From NCBI RefSeq assembly GCF_020532625.1, contig NZ_JAJAUY010000062.1, positions 1 through 33,944 of the forward strand: 33,944 nucleotides of DNA, given 5' to 3'. Below are positions 8,332 to 15,044 of the stretch, piece by piece. The stretch is from Streptomyces antimicrobicus (GTDB taxonomy: Bacteria; Actinomycetota; Actinomycetes; Streptomycetales; Streptomycetaceae). Position 1 is the first letter of the stretch. The number at the start of each line of letters is the position of its first letter. A program made the position numbers and the translations under genes. The notes under the pieces are model-generated. The model saw only the letters and a list, made by a program, of their open reading frames with translations, searched no databases and was not told the origin of the DNA.

Positions 8332-9693
8332 CTACAGCACGGGCAGGTTCTTGCGCAGCTCGAAGGCGGTAACCTCGGAGCGGTACTCCTCCCACTCCTG
8401 CTTCTTGTTGCGCAGGAAGAAGTCGAAGACGTGTTCGCCCAGGGTTTCGGCGACCAGTTCGCTGCGTTCCATCAGGGCGATGGCCTCGCCGAGGTTCTGC
8501 GGGAGGGGTTCGATGCCCATGGCGCGGCGTTCGGCGTCGGACAGGGCCCAGACGTCGTCGTCGGCGCCGGCGGGGAGTTCGTAGCCCTCCTCGATGCCCT
8601 TGAGGCCGGCCGCGAGGAGGACGGCGTAGGTCAGGTACGGGTTGGCGCCCGAGTCGATCGAGCGGACCTCGATCCGGGAGGAGCCCATCTTGCCCGGCTT
8701 GTACATCGGGACGCGGATCAGGGCCGAGCGGTTGTTGTGGCCCCAGCAGATGTACGAGGGGGCCTCGCCGCCGGAGCCGGCGGTGCGCGAGGAGCCGCCC
8801 CAGATGCGCTTGTACGAGTTGACCCACTGGTTGGTGACCGCCGAGGTCTCGCCCGCGTGCCGCAGCAGGCCCGCGATGAAGGAGCGGCCGATCTTGGAGA
8901 GCTGGTACTCGGCGCCCGACTCGTAGAAGGCGTTGCGGTCGCCCTCGAAGAGGGACAGGTGGGTGTGCATGCCCGAACCCGGGTACTCCGAGAACGGCTT
9001 GGGCATGAACGTGGCCTGGACGCCCTGCTCCAGGGCGACCTGCTTCATCACCAGGCGGAAGGTCATGATGTTGTCGGCCGTCGAGAGCGCGTCGGCGTAG
9101 CGCAGGTCGATCTCCTGCTGGCCGGGTGCGCCCTCATGGTGGCTGAACTCGACCGAGATGCCCATGGATTCGAGCATGGTGATGGCCTGGCGGCGGAAGT
9201 CCATGCCGACGTTCTGCGGGGTGTGGTCGAAGTAGCCGGAGTTGTCCGCCGGGACGGGGCGCGAGCCGTCCAGCGGCTTGTCCTTCAGCAGGAAGAACTC
9301 GATCTCCGGGTGGGTGTAGAAGGTGAAACCCAGGTCGGAGGTCTTGGCCAGGATCCGCTTGAGGACGAAGCGGGGGTCCGCGAAGGACGGGGAGCCGTCG
9401 GGCATCAGGATGTCGCAGAACATGCGGGCGGTGCCGGGGGCCTCGGCGCGCCACGGCAGTATCTGGAACGTCCCCGGGTCCGGCTTGGCGATCATGTCGG
9501 ACTCGTAGACCCGGGCGAAGCCCTCGATGGCGGAGCCGTCGAAGCCGATGCCCTCGTCAAAGGCCTGTTCGAGCTCGGCCGGGGCCACCGCGACGGACTT
9601 GAGGAAGCCCAGTACGTCGGTGAACCACAGGCGCACGAAGCGGATGTCGCGCTCCTCGAGCGTCCGGAGGACGAATTCCTGCTGCTTGTCCAT
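8332..9693 (-). CDS. glnA2: Glutamine synthetase family protein, GlnA2 type (probable gamma-glutamylpolyamine synthetase)
   Basis: A 453-aa type I glutamine synthetase fold. Visible motifs are FDGSAIEGFARVYESDM (residues about 49-65), GSGMHTHLSL (about 238-247, ATP/glutamate site) and NRSALIRVP (about 316-324). The usual adenylylation segment NLYDLPPEE is replaced by EGYELPAGADDD, so control by GlnE is doubtful. This wording matches the GlnA2 branch (Rv2222c in M. tuberculosis). In S. coelicolor, a GlnA-like protein at this locus has been reported to gamma-glutamylate polyamines rather than make glutamine, so true glutamine synthesis should not be assumed. The ATG at 9693 is preceded by GAAGG at short spacing and by GAGGAT 6 nt upstream, a possible weak -10. 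The neighbourhood glnE - PIG-L - glnA2, with panB further on, recalls the mycobacterial glnE-glnA2-panB region. Confidence 0.9.
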   Translation of the reverse strand: MDKQQEFVLRTLEERDIRFVRLWFTDVLGFLKSVAVAPAELEQAFDEGIGFDGSAIEGFARVYESDMIAKPDPGTFQILPWRAEAPGTARMFCDILMPDGSPSFADPRFVLKRILAKTSDLGFTFYTHPEIEFFLLKDKPLDGSRPVPADNSGYFDHTPQNVGMDFRRQAITMLESMGISVEFSHHEGAPGQQEIDLRYADALSTADNIMTFRLVMKQVALEQGVQATFMPKPFSEYPGSGMHTHLSLFEGDRNAFYESGAEYQLSKIGRSFIAGLLRHAGETSAVTNQWVNSYKRIWGGSSRTAGSGGEAPSYICWGHNNRSALIRVPMYKPGKMGSSRIEVRSIDSGANPYLTYAVLLAAGLKGIEEGYELPAGADDDVWALSDAERRAMGIEPLPQNLGEAIALMERSELVAETLGEHVFDFFLRNKKQEWEEYRSEVTAFELRKNLPVL

Positions 9694-9803
9694 GCCTTCA
9701 TCCTCGCAGTTCAGACGGCCTGTCCACCACCGTGCCGGGCCAGTATCGCGGGCAGTGGTTTCCGCCACATTACGCACCGGCCCCACCTCGCGGCACCCCC
9801 GCT

Positions 9804-9834
9804 CTGACCGCGGGGCCGTCATGAGCACTACCAT
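9804..9834 (+). promoter_or_regulatory. Promoter for the small exported protein (leaderless)
   Basis: CTGACC at 9804-9809 and TACCAT at 9829-9834 are 19 bp apart and resemble -35 and -10 boxes. The -10 ends 8 nt before the ATG at 9843, and no Shine-Dalgarno sequence is present, so the mRNA is probably leaderless. Confidence 0.4.
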
Positions 9835-9842
9835 CTGCGGCC

Positions 9843-10385
9843 ATGGGGGGCCGGGGACACACGCAGCTCAGGCGCCACCGGCGTCCCGTCGTACGCCGTG
9901 GTGCCCTTCTGTGCGCCTTCGCGACCCTGCTGGGAGCGCTCCTGCTGTGCACCCGGGCGGGCGGCGGCGCCGGGGCGACGCCCGGCCACGGGCCGGCCGC
10001 GTACGCCTCCCCCGCCTCGTACGGCGCCGGGGTCTGGCAGGGCACCGCTGCGGACGCGCAGGACGCAGCGCAGGGTGCGCAGGGCGCAGCGGTGGGCTCG
10101 CGGGCAGATGCTGCCGGAACACGGGCCGCCGCTGCCGGGACACGGACCGCCGCCGGAGCCTCGTACGCCGCGCACGCCTCGTACGTCTGCCCCGGTGACC
10201 TGCCCGGCTGCTCCCACCGGGGGCACGTGGCGCCGGGCGTGCTGCCCGTGCCGCCGCCGGTCGTCGTGCCGCCGCGGGCGGAGCCGCCACCGGCGGCCGG
10301 GGCCGGCCCGGACGGGCGGATCAGGCCGCCGCGCGCCCCGGCCCGGGCCCCCGACCTCCATGTCCTTCAGGTGCTGCGGACCTGA
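9843..10385 (+). CDS. Small exported low-complexity hypothetical protein
   Basis: A 180-aa product with a positively charged start (RRHRRPVVRR), a hydrophobic stretch ALLCAFATLLGALLLC (residues about 21-36), then an Ala/Gly/Tyr-rich region. A short Cys pair, CPGDLPGC, follows near residues 116-123, then a Pro-rich tail ending in HVLQVLRT. I do not recognise a domain. The N-terminus predicts a signal peptide or membrane anchor, and LLLC could be a weak lipobox. The two cysteines could form a disulfide outside the cell. It has its own promoter-like sequence and is followed 63 bp later by the DUF3105-DUF305 pair on the same strand, so it may be functionally linked. Base composition alone leaves some doubt that it is coding; the promoter and the signal-like N-terminus favour a real gene. 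Confidence 0.6.
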   Translation: MGGRGHTQLRRHRRPVVRRGALLCAFATLLGALLLCTRAGGGAGATPGHGPAAYASPASYGAGVWQGTAADAQDAAQGAQGAAVGSRADAAGTRAAAAGTRTAAGASYAAHASYVCPGDLPGCSHRGHVAPGVLPVPPPVVVPPRAEPPPAAGAGPDGRIRPPRAPARAPDLHVLQVLRT

Positions 10386-10448
10386 CGGCTGCGGTGCAGT
10401 GAGCTCTGACGTTCCACCCACCCCCCTCAGCAGAAGGACGGCACAGAC

Positions 10449-11111
10449 ATGGCCACCAGGACCCCTGACACCTCCCGGCAGGCGCGCATAGCCGAGATGC
10501 GGCGCGCCGAGCGGGCCCGCGAACGCCGCAACAAGATCATGGCGATCACCGCCACCGTGGCCGTGGTCGTGGGCCTGGTCGGGTTCGGGACGTACGTCCT
10601 GCTCGACCAGAAGCAGCAGGAGAAGGACCGCGCCCGCGCCGCCGAGACGGCCCGCACGACCCCCGTCAAGGACGAGCAGACCTGGGACGCGAGCAAGCTC
10701 GGCCGCAACCACGTCGAGACGCCGGTCTCGTACGAGATGAAGCCGCCGGTCGGCGGGGACCACAACCCCCGCTGGATGAACTGCAACGGCGACGTCTACA
10801 AGAACCCCGTTCCCGAGGTGAACGCCGTCCACTCGCTGGAGCACGGCGCCGTGTGGGTGACGTACAGCGACAAGGCGAACAAGGCCGACGTCGACAAGCT
10901 CGCCGAGAAGGTCGCCAAGACCCCCTACACGCTGATGAGCCCGGTCAAGGACCAGGCCGGCGCGATCATGCTGTCCGCGTGGGGCAAGCAGGTCACCGTG
11001 GAGGGCGCGGCCGACCCGCGGGTGGACCAGTTCTTCACGAAGTACGTGCAGGGCCCGCAGACCCCTGAGCCGGGTGCCGCGTGCACGATGGGGCTGGCGG
11101 GCGACAAGTGA
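10449..11111 (+). CDS. DUF3105 membrane-anchored protein
   Basis: A 220-aa protein. Residues 1-30 are charged and cytoplasmic, rich in RRAERARERR. One membrane segment (ITATVAVVVGLVGFGTYVLL) covers about 34-53, then a charged linker leads to an extracellular DUF3105 domain from about 78 to the end. The hallmark sequences PPVGGDHNPRWMNCNGDVY and VHSLEHGAVWVTY are present, with several conserved His and one Cys. The biochemical function of DUF3105 is not established. The ATG at 10449 has AGAAGGA upstream. Its stop overlaps the GTG of the following DUF305 gene (GTGA at 11108-11111), so the two are translationally coupled. DUF305 proteins are often linked to copper or other metals, which makes an extracytoplasmic metal role possible, but this is inference. 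Confidence 0.92.
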   Translation: MATRTPDTSRQARIAEMRRAERARERRNKIMAITATVAVVVGLVGFGTYVLLDQKQQEKDRARAAETARTTPVKDEQTWDASKLGRNHVETPVSYEMKPPVGGDHNPRWMNCNGDVYKNPVPEVNAVHSLEHGAVWVTYSDKANKADVDKLAEKVAKTPYTLMSPVKDQAGAIMLSAWGKQVTVEGAADPRVDQFFTKYVQGPQTPEPGAACTMGLAGDK

Positions 11112-12019
11112 GCACGGAGCGGGTGATCCGCCTGAACCGTACGTACGCGCTGCTGCTGGGCGCCGTGCTGCTCGCGCTGCTGTTCGCGGCGGGGGCCACG
11201 GTCGCCACGGCGACCGGTGGCTCGTCGGACGGGGACGGGGACGGGCACGGCGGCGGGGCGCACACCCCGACGACCACGTCGGCGGACGCGGGCTTCGCCC
11301 GGGACATGTCGGTGCACCACCAGCAGGCGGTGGAGATGTCCTTCATCGTGCGCGACCGCACGAAGGACGAGGCGGTACGCAACCTCGCCTACGACATCGC
11401 CAACACCCAGGCCAACCAGCGGGGCATGATGCTGGGCTGGCTGGACCTGTGGGGCCTGCCGAAGGTCGCGGCCGACCAGGAGCCGATGGCATGGATGGCC
11501 GCCGGTTCCGGTGCCGGTGCCGGCACCGGAACCGGCGGGCCGGGACAGGGCCAGGGCACCGGCGGGCACGGCGGCCATGCCGGGCACGGCGGCCACGGGG
11601 CCGCGACCGCGACCGGGGCCGGGGCGGCGCCGGCGACCGGGGCCACGCCGGCGACCGGGTCGGGCTCCGCGGCCGGGTCGGGCTCTGCGGCCGGGTCGGG
11701 GTCTGCGGCCGGGTCCGGGCACACCGGGCACGACATGGGCGGGGTGACGGCCAAGCCGGGCGCGCTGATGCCGGGCATGGCCACGAAGGAGGAGCTCGCG
11801 CAGCTCGCCGCCACCGAGGGCCGGGACGCGGAGGTGCTCTTCCTCCAGCTGATGACAGACCACCACAAGGGCGGCGTCGCCATGGCCGAGGCCTGCGCGA
11901 GGCTGTGCAAGACCCCGGTGGAACGGGACCTCGCCCGAGGCATGGCCGAGGCCCAGCAGTCGGAAATCACCCTGATGACCACCATGCTCACCCAGCGCGG
12001 CGCCACGCCCCGCCCCTGA
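11108..12019 (+). CDS. DUF305 family protein with Gly/Ala/His-rich insert
   Basis: A 303-aa protein. An N-terminal membrane segment (YALLLGAVLLALLFAAGATV, about 12-31) precedes a DUF305 domain of the ferritin-like four-helix class. Its paired histidine motifs are visible at residues 70-71 (MSVHHQQAVEM) and 252-253 (MTDHHKGGVAM). Between the two halves sits an insert of about 90 residues, low in complexity and rich in Gly, Ala, Ser and His, which includes three near-identical copies of GSGSAA and several GHGGH-like clusters. The insert is not part of the usual compact domain and could act as a flexible or metal-buffering linker. The GTG at 11108 overlaps the DUF3105 stop. DUF305 proteins are exported and some are copper-associated; no specific ligand can be assigned here. 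Confidence 0.9.
   Translation: MSTERVIRLNRTYALLLGAVLLALLFAAGATVATATGGSSDGDGDGHGGGAHTPTTTSADAGFARDMSVHHQQAVEMSFIVRDRTKDEAVRNLAYDIANTQANQRGMMLGWLDLWGLPKVAADQEPMAWMAAGSGAGAGTGTGGPGQGQGTGGHGGHAGHGGHGAATATGAGAAPATGATPATGSGSAAGSGSAAGSGSAAGSGHTGHDMGGVTAKPGALMPGMATKEELAQLAATEGRDAEVLFLQLMTDHHKGGVAMAEACARLCKTPVERDLARGMAEAQQSEITLMTTMLTQRGATPRP
11655..11719 (+). repeat. 18-bp tandem repeat inside the DUF305 gene
   Basis: A unit of the form GGGTCGGGCTCYGCGGCC is repeated about three and a half times in phase with the reading frame, so each copy adds six residues (GSGSAA). Copy number could vary without a frameshift. Confidence 0.75.
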
Positions 12020-12024
12020 GCCCA

Positions 12025-12055
12025 GGCCGTGCCGGGCATCCCGCCCGGCACGGCC
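12025..12055 (+). terminator. Hairpin terminator of the DUF3105-DUF305 operon
   Basis: GGCCGTGCCGGG at 12025-12036 pairs perfectly with CCCGGCACGGCC at 12044-12055 around a 7-nt loop. It starts 6 bp after the DUF305 stop codon. Confidence 0.75.
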
Positions 12056-12096
12056 GGCCACCCCGGGGGGCCGGGGCCCTGCCCCCCACCCCCGCC

Positions 12097-12121
12097 GCGC
12101 AGCGCAGCGCAGCGCAGCGCA
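12097..12121. repeat. Pentanucleotide (GCGCA)x5 microsatellite
   Basis: Five exact copies of GCGCA in a row, followed by a degenerate GCGAGCAG. It lies about 40 bp past the DUF305 terminator. Confidence 0.9.
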
Positions 12122-12316
12122 GCGAGCAGCCCACCGTACGAGCCGCCGGCCCGCTCTAAGCCGTTGAGGTCAGGCACCGGCGAGGGCGCCCACGCACCAG
12201 ACCGCTCAGGCGCACCTCGACCGTTCTGGTGCCCGTGCGCATGCGTACGGGCGCCAGCGCGCACAACAGACGGACGCGCGGGCTCTACGAGCAGGGCGGG
12301 GGCCGCGGGCGGGCGC

Positions 12317-12362
12317 GGGCATGCGGGCTCGGGCGCAGCGGGCATGCGGGCTCGGGCGCAGC
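12317..12362. repeat. 23-bp tandem repeat, two exact copies plus a partial third
   Basis: The 23-bp unit that begins GGGCATGCGGGCTCGG occupies 12317-12339 and 12340-12362. A third copy starts at 12363 and diverges after about nine bases. It opens the repeat mosaic. Confidence 0.85.
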
Positions 12363-12440
12363 GGGCATGCTGGCGCGCGGGCTCTGCGAGCGTGTGGGCC
12401 CTCGGGCACGGCGGGCGCAGCGGGCGCGCGGGCCCAACAG

Positions 12441-12858
12441 GCGTGCAGGCCCAGGAAGCGCGCGGGCCCAGCAGACGCGCCGGACCAGCAGGCGTGTGGA
12501 CGTGTAGGTGTTGCGGGCGCGCGGACTCTGCGAGCGTGCGGGCTCTGCGGGCATGGCGGGCGCCGCTGGCGCGAGCGGGCGTGCGGGCCCAGCAGGCGTG
12601 CGGGCGTGCAGGCGCTGCGGGCATGCGGGCGCTGCGGGCATGGCGGGCGCCGTGGGCGCGAGTGGGCGTGCGGGCCCAGCAGGCGTGCAGGCCCAGGAAG
12701 CGCGCAGGCCCAGCAGACGCGCCGGACCAGCAGGCGTGCGGGCGTGCAGGCGCTGCGGGCATGGCGGGCGCCTCGGGCGCGAGCGGGCCTGCGGCCCAGC
12801 AGGCGTGCAGGCGCAGGAAGCGCGCAGGCCCAGCAGACGCGCCGGACCAGCAGGCGTG
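12441..12858. repeat. 56-bp repeat unit in three near-identical dispersed copies
   Basis: Copies lie at 12441-12496, 12683-12738 and 12803-12858. Each differs from the next at one position. The copy-to-copy steps are 242 and 120 bp. Between them lies a second module beginning GCATGGCGGGCGCC at 12551, 12638 and 12759. The two modules alternate, giving a higher-order period near 120 bp in the right half. Confidence 0.85.
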
Positions 12859-13019
12859 TGGGCGTCAGGCGCTGCAGACGTGGCGCTGCGGCGCGCGCCT
12901 GCGGTCGCGAGCCGGGGCAGCAGCCCGGCCAGACCCTGGTACCCGCTGAGGCGGGCCGCCCGGCCAAGGTGAGGCACCACCCTGGGGCCGGTGCCAGAGG
13001 ACATGCACGCTGGCCCTCG

Positions 13020-13130
13020 GCGCGGCCTTCCCCGCTTCCCCCCTTTCCCGCTCCCCTCCCCTTCGCGCGCCCCCTCTCCCCTCCCCCCTTCCCGCTCCCC
13101 TCACCGCCGCCTCCCCCACCCCCAAGGCCC
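13020..13130. repeat. Polypyrimidine (C/T) tract
   Basis: About 110 bp of the plus strand is almost only C and T, broken by a few G or A, with loose TTCCCGCTCCCCT-like repeats at about 13044 and 13088. It lies just past the 3' end of the alpha/beta hydrolase gene. Confidence 0.8.
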
Positions 13131-13136
13131 CGCCCG

Positions 13137-14000
13137 CTAACGCAGAACCGCTCGGGCCACCTCCTCCGGGTGGTCCAGCATGACGAGGTGGCCTGCGCCC
13201 TCGGCGACGGTGAAGTCGGCGGTGAGGGTGTCGGCCAGGGCGGTCTGGCGGGTCAGCCAGGTCAGGGGCCAGGGGCGGGCCGAGCCGTCGTAGGCGGCCA
13301 GGACCGTGGTGCGGGCCGTCAGGGGGTGGGTGGTGCGCAGGGTCAGCAGCTCCGCCGCCATGTCCGGATAGCGCGCGTTCTCCAGCAGGGCGCCCTGCCA
13401 GACCCGGCCGGTGCGGTAGCAGCGGTCGGTCAGGGCGCGCGGGGCCGGGTCGGGGCCGCCGGTGCGGGTGGCCCGTACGGTGGCCCGCCGGGCCCACGGG
13501 CCCAGAGCCGCCGGCAGCCCGGCGGCGGTCAGGGCCCGGCCGAACCCGCGGGCGGCCGCGGTCCGTACGCCCGACGGCAGCAGGGTCCTCGGCTCCTCCT
13601 CGACACTGCTGTCGACGAGCACCAGCGCGGCGGTCCGCGCCGGGTGCAGCCGGGCGAAGGCCTCGGCGTGGAACCCGGCGATCGAGTGCCCCACGACCGT
13701 GACCGGAGCGTCCGCGCCCAGCGCGTCCAGCAGCGCCGCGATACGCCGGGCCTCACCGGCGGCGGTCGGTGGCGCCACGGCGGGCCCGGACAGCCCGTGG
13801 CCGGGCCGGTCGAACCGGACCACCGTGCGGTGCGGGGCCAGCAGCGGGACCACCGGGTCCCAGTCGTACCAACTCATCGCCAGGCCGGCGGTGAGCACGC
13901 ACACCGGACCGCTGCCCTCGACCACCACGTGCAGGGGCACGCCGTCGGCACCGGCCCGCACGAACCCCTCGTACGGCGAGCGCGGCGCGCGCCCGGTCAT
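13137..14000 (-). CDS. Alpha/beta-fold hydrolase
   Basis: A 287-aa protein with the alpha/beta hydrolase pattern. The oxyanion/early strand region contains HVVVEGSGPVCVLTAG, the nucleophile elbow is GHSIAG with Ser106, and the terminal catalytic His is His271 in GAGHLVMLDHPEEV. An acidic residue near DGSARPWP or DFTVAEG could complete the triad. It probably hydrolyses a small ester or amide; the substrate cannot be read from sequence. No signal peptide is evident. The ATG at 14000 overlaps the stop of the upstream DUF998 gene (ATGA at 13997-14000), so it is likely translated by coupling and the two proteins are likely made together. Confidence 0.9.
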   Translation of the reverse strand: MTGRAPRSPYEGFVRAGADGVPLHVVVEGSGPVCVLTAGLAMSWYDWDPVVPLLAPHRTVVRFDRPGHGLSGPAVAPPTAAGEARRIAALLDALGADAPVTVVGHSIAGFHAEAFARLHPARTAALVLVDSSVEEEPRTLLPSGVRTAAARGFGRALTAAGLPAALGPWARRATVRATRTGGPDPAPRALTDRCYRTGRVWQGALLENARYPDMAAELLTLRTTHPLTARTTVLAAYDGSARPWPLTWLTRQTALADTLTADFTVAEGAGHLVMLDHPEEVARAVLR

Positions 14001-14887
14001 GTCCGGCGCTCCTGGTGGACGGAGTACGCCAGCAGCCCCAGCCACAGCGCCACCAGGAGTACCTGCAGCCGCTGCCCGGCCCCCAGCGCCCAGGTGCCGC
14101 GCCCGGCGGTGAACAGGGCTATCGCGCCCAGGGTCCATATCGTGGCGACGATCTCCGCGACCGCCAGCACCGGCCCGGTCCGGGCCAGCGGCTCCCACCA
14201 CCCGTAGCGCCGGGCGGCGACGGTGAGGGCGACGATGGCCAGCAGCGCCCCGCACATGGCGAGGGTGCTGCTGACGGCGTGCGCCTGGTGGGTGGCGGGC
14301 ACGAGCCCGGCCGTCTCACGGGCGGCGCACACCGGGTCGACGGTGGGCTTGCAGCTCAGCGGCAGCCAGGCGTCGGCGGCGGTGGCCGCGCCGAACAGGG
14401 TGACGCCGGCCCACCCCGCGACGGCCCAGGCGCGCCGGGCCTCGGGGTAGGTGGTCAGTCTGACGAGGGCCAGCAGTCCGCCGACGAAGGCCATCAGGCC
14501 CGCCACGAAATCCGTGGCCCGGAAGAGACCGCCGAGCGGCTGGTCCTGGGCGGCGAGCTCGCTGACGTAGGTCTCGATGGGGTTCAGCCCCGTGGAGAAC
14601 ACGACCTCCAGCACCCAGGCGGCGTACGCCAGGGCGCCGAGGGCCAGCAGGCCGGCCACCGGCCGGGTGCCCTTGCTGGACACGACGGGGCCTATCCGGT
14701 GCAGGACGCGCGCCGGGCCGCGCAGGGCCGCCGCCCCGCCCGGGGCCCGGCCGGCGTCGGGCCGTGCCTGGACCGGCGCGCGGCGCCAGGCATCGGCGCC
14801 GCCCGGGCCCTCCGGGCGCTGACGTCCGTCCCACCGCTGCGGGGTGTCCTCACCCCGCATCCACTCGGCCATCCGACTGTTTCCCAT
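13997..14887 (-). CDS. DUF998 family polytopic membrane protein
   Basis: A 296-aa protein with about 75 charged, probably cytoplasmic residues, then six hydrophobic segments between about 76 and 290. The DUF998 signature ETYVSELAA follows the first segment, and a conserved DAWLPLSC-like stretch follows the third. The family has no established function. The ATG at 14887 has AAAGGG just upstream; a second ATG at 14872 is also possible. It forms a two-gene transcription unit with the alpha/beta hydrolase, whose start overlaps its stop. The long Arg/Pro-rich N-terminus may be longer than in relatives, and a later start would remove it. Confidence 0.85.
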   Translation of the reverse strand: MGNSRMAEWMRGEDTPQRWDGRQRPEGPGGADAWRRAPVQARPDAGRAPGGAAALRGPARVLHRIGPVVSSKGTRPVAGLLALGALAYAAWVLEVVFSTGLNPIETYVSELAAQDQPLGGLFRATDFVAGLMAFVGGLLALVRLTTYPEARRAWAVAGWAGVTLFGAATAADAWLPLSCKPTVDPVCAARETAGLVPATHQAHAVSSTLAMCGALLAIVALTVAARRYGWWEPLARTGPVLAVAEIVATIWTLGAIALFTAGRGTWALGAGQRLQVLLVALWLGLLAYSVHQERRT

Positions 14888-15044
14888 GCCCTTTAAGACG
14901 GGTCCGCGGCAGATTTCGTTGCCTCTGCCCTCAAATCGGCGCGGGTGGCCCGCTCCCGGCGAATTCGGTGGGGGACTGTCCGCGGGGCATGGCAGGGTGG
15001 GCGATCATCGACGCATCAGGACCAGGTAAGGACTCACCCCCCGC

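Larger units (their letters stand above)
12056..13136. other. 1.1-kb convergent spacer with mosaic GC-rich repeats and no convincing gene
   Basis: From left to right this holds a GCGCA pentanucleotide run (12097-12121), about 170 bp without clear pattern, a mosaic of short repeats (about 12300-12870), and a polypyrimidine tract (about 13020-13130). All frames on both strands stay open for long distances across the repeats. The predicted peptides are Ala/Arg/Gly/Cys-rich shuffles with no signal peptide, no domain and no Shine-Dalgarno-led start, so I do not call a gene. The flanking genes converge on it. Confidence 0.75.

Noticed and set aside
12300..12870. CRISPR array, suggested by repeated units with intervening sequence
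   Set aside because: Unit lengths are uneven (23 and 56 bp), the spacers are themselves repeats, and no cas gene is in the window.
12206..12967. Long minus-strand frame (253 codons) and plus-strand frames over the repeat mosaic, which look like a repeat protein
   Set aside because: At least three frames stay open at once, peptides are Ala/Pro/Arg/Cys shuffles, no ribosome binding site or signal is seen, and the copies appear to evolve as DNA rather than as protein.
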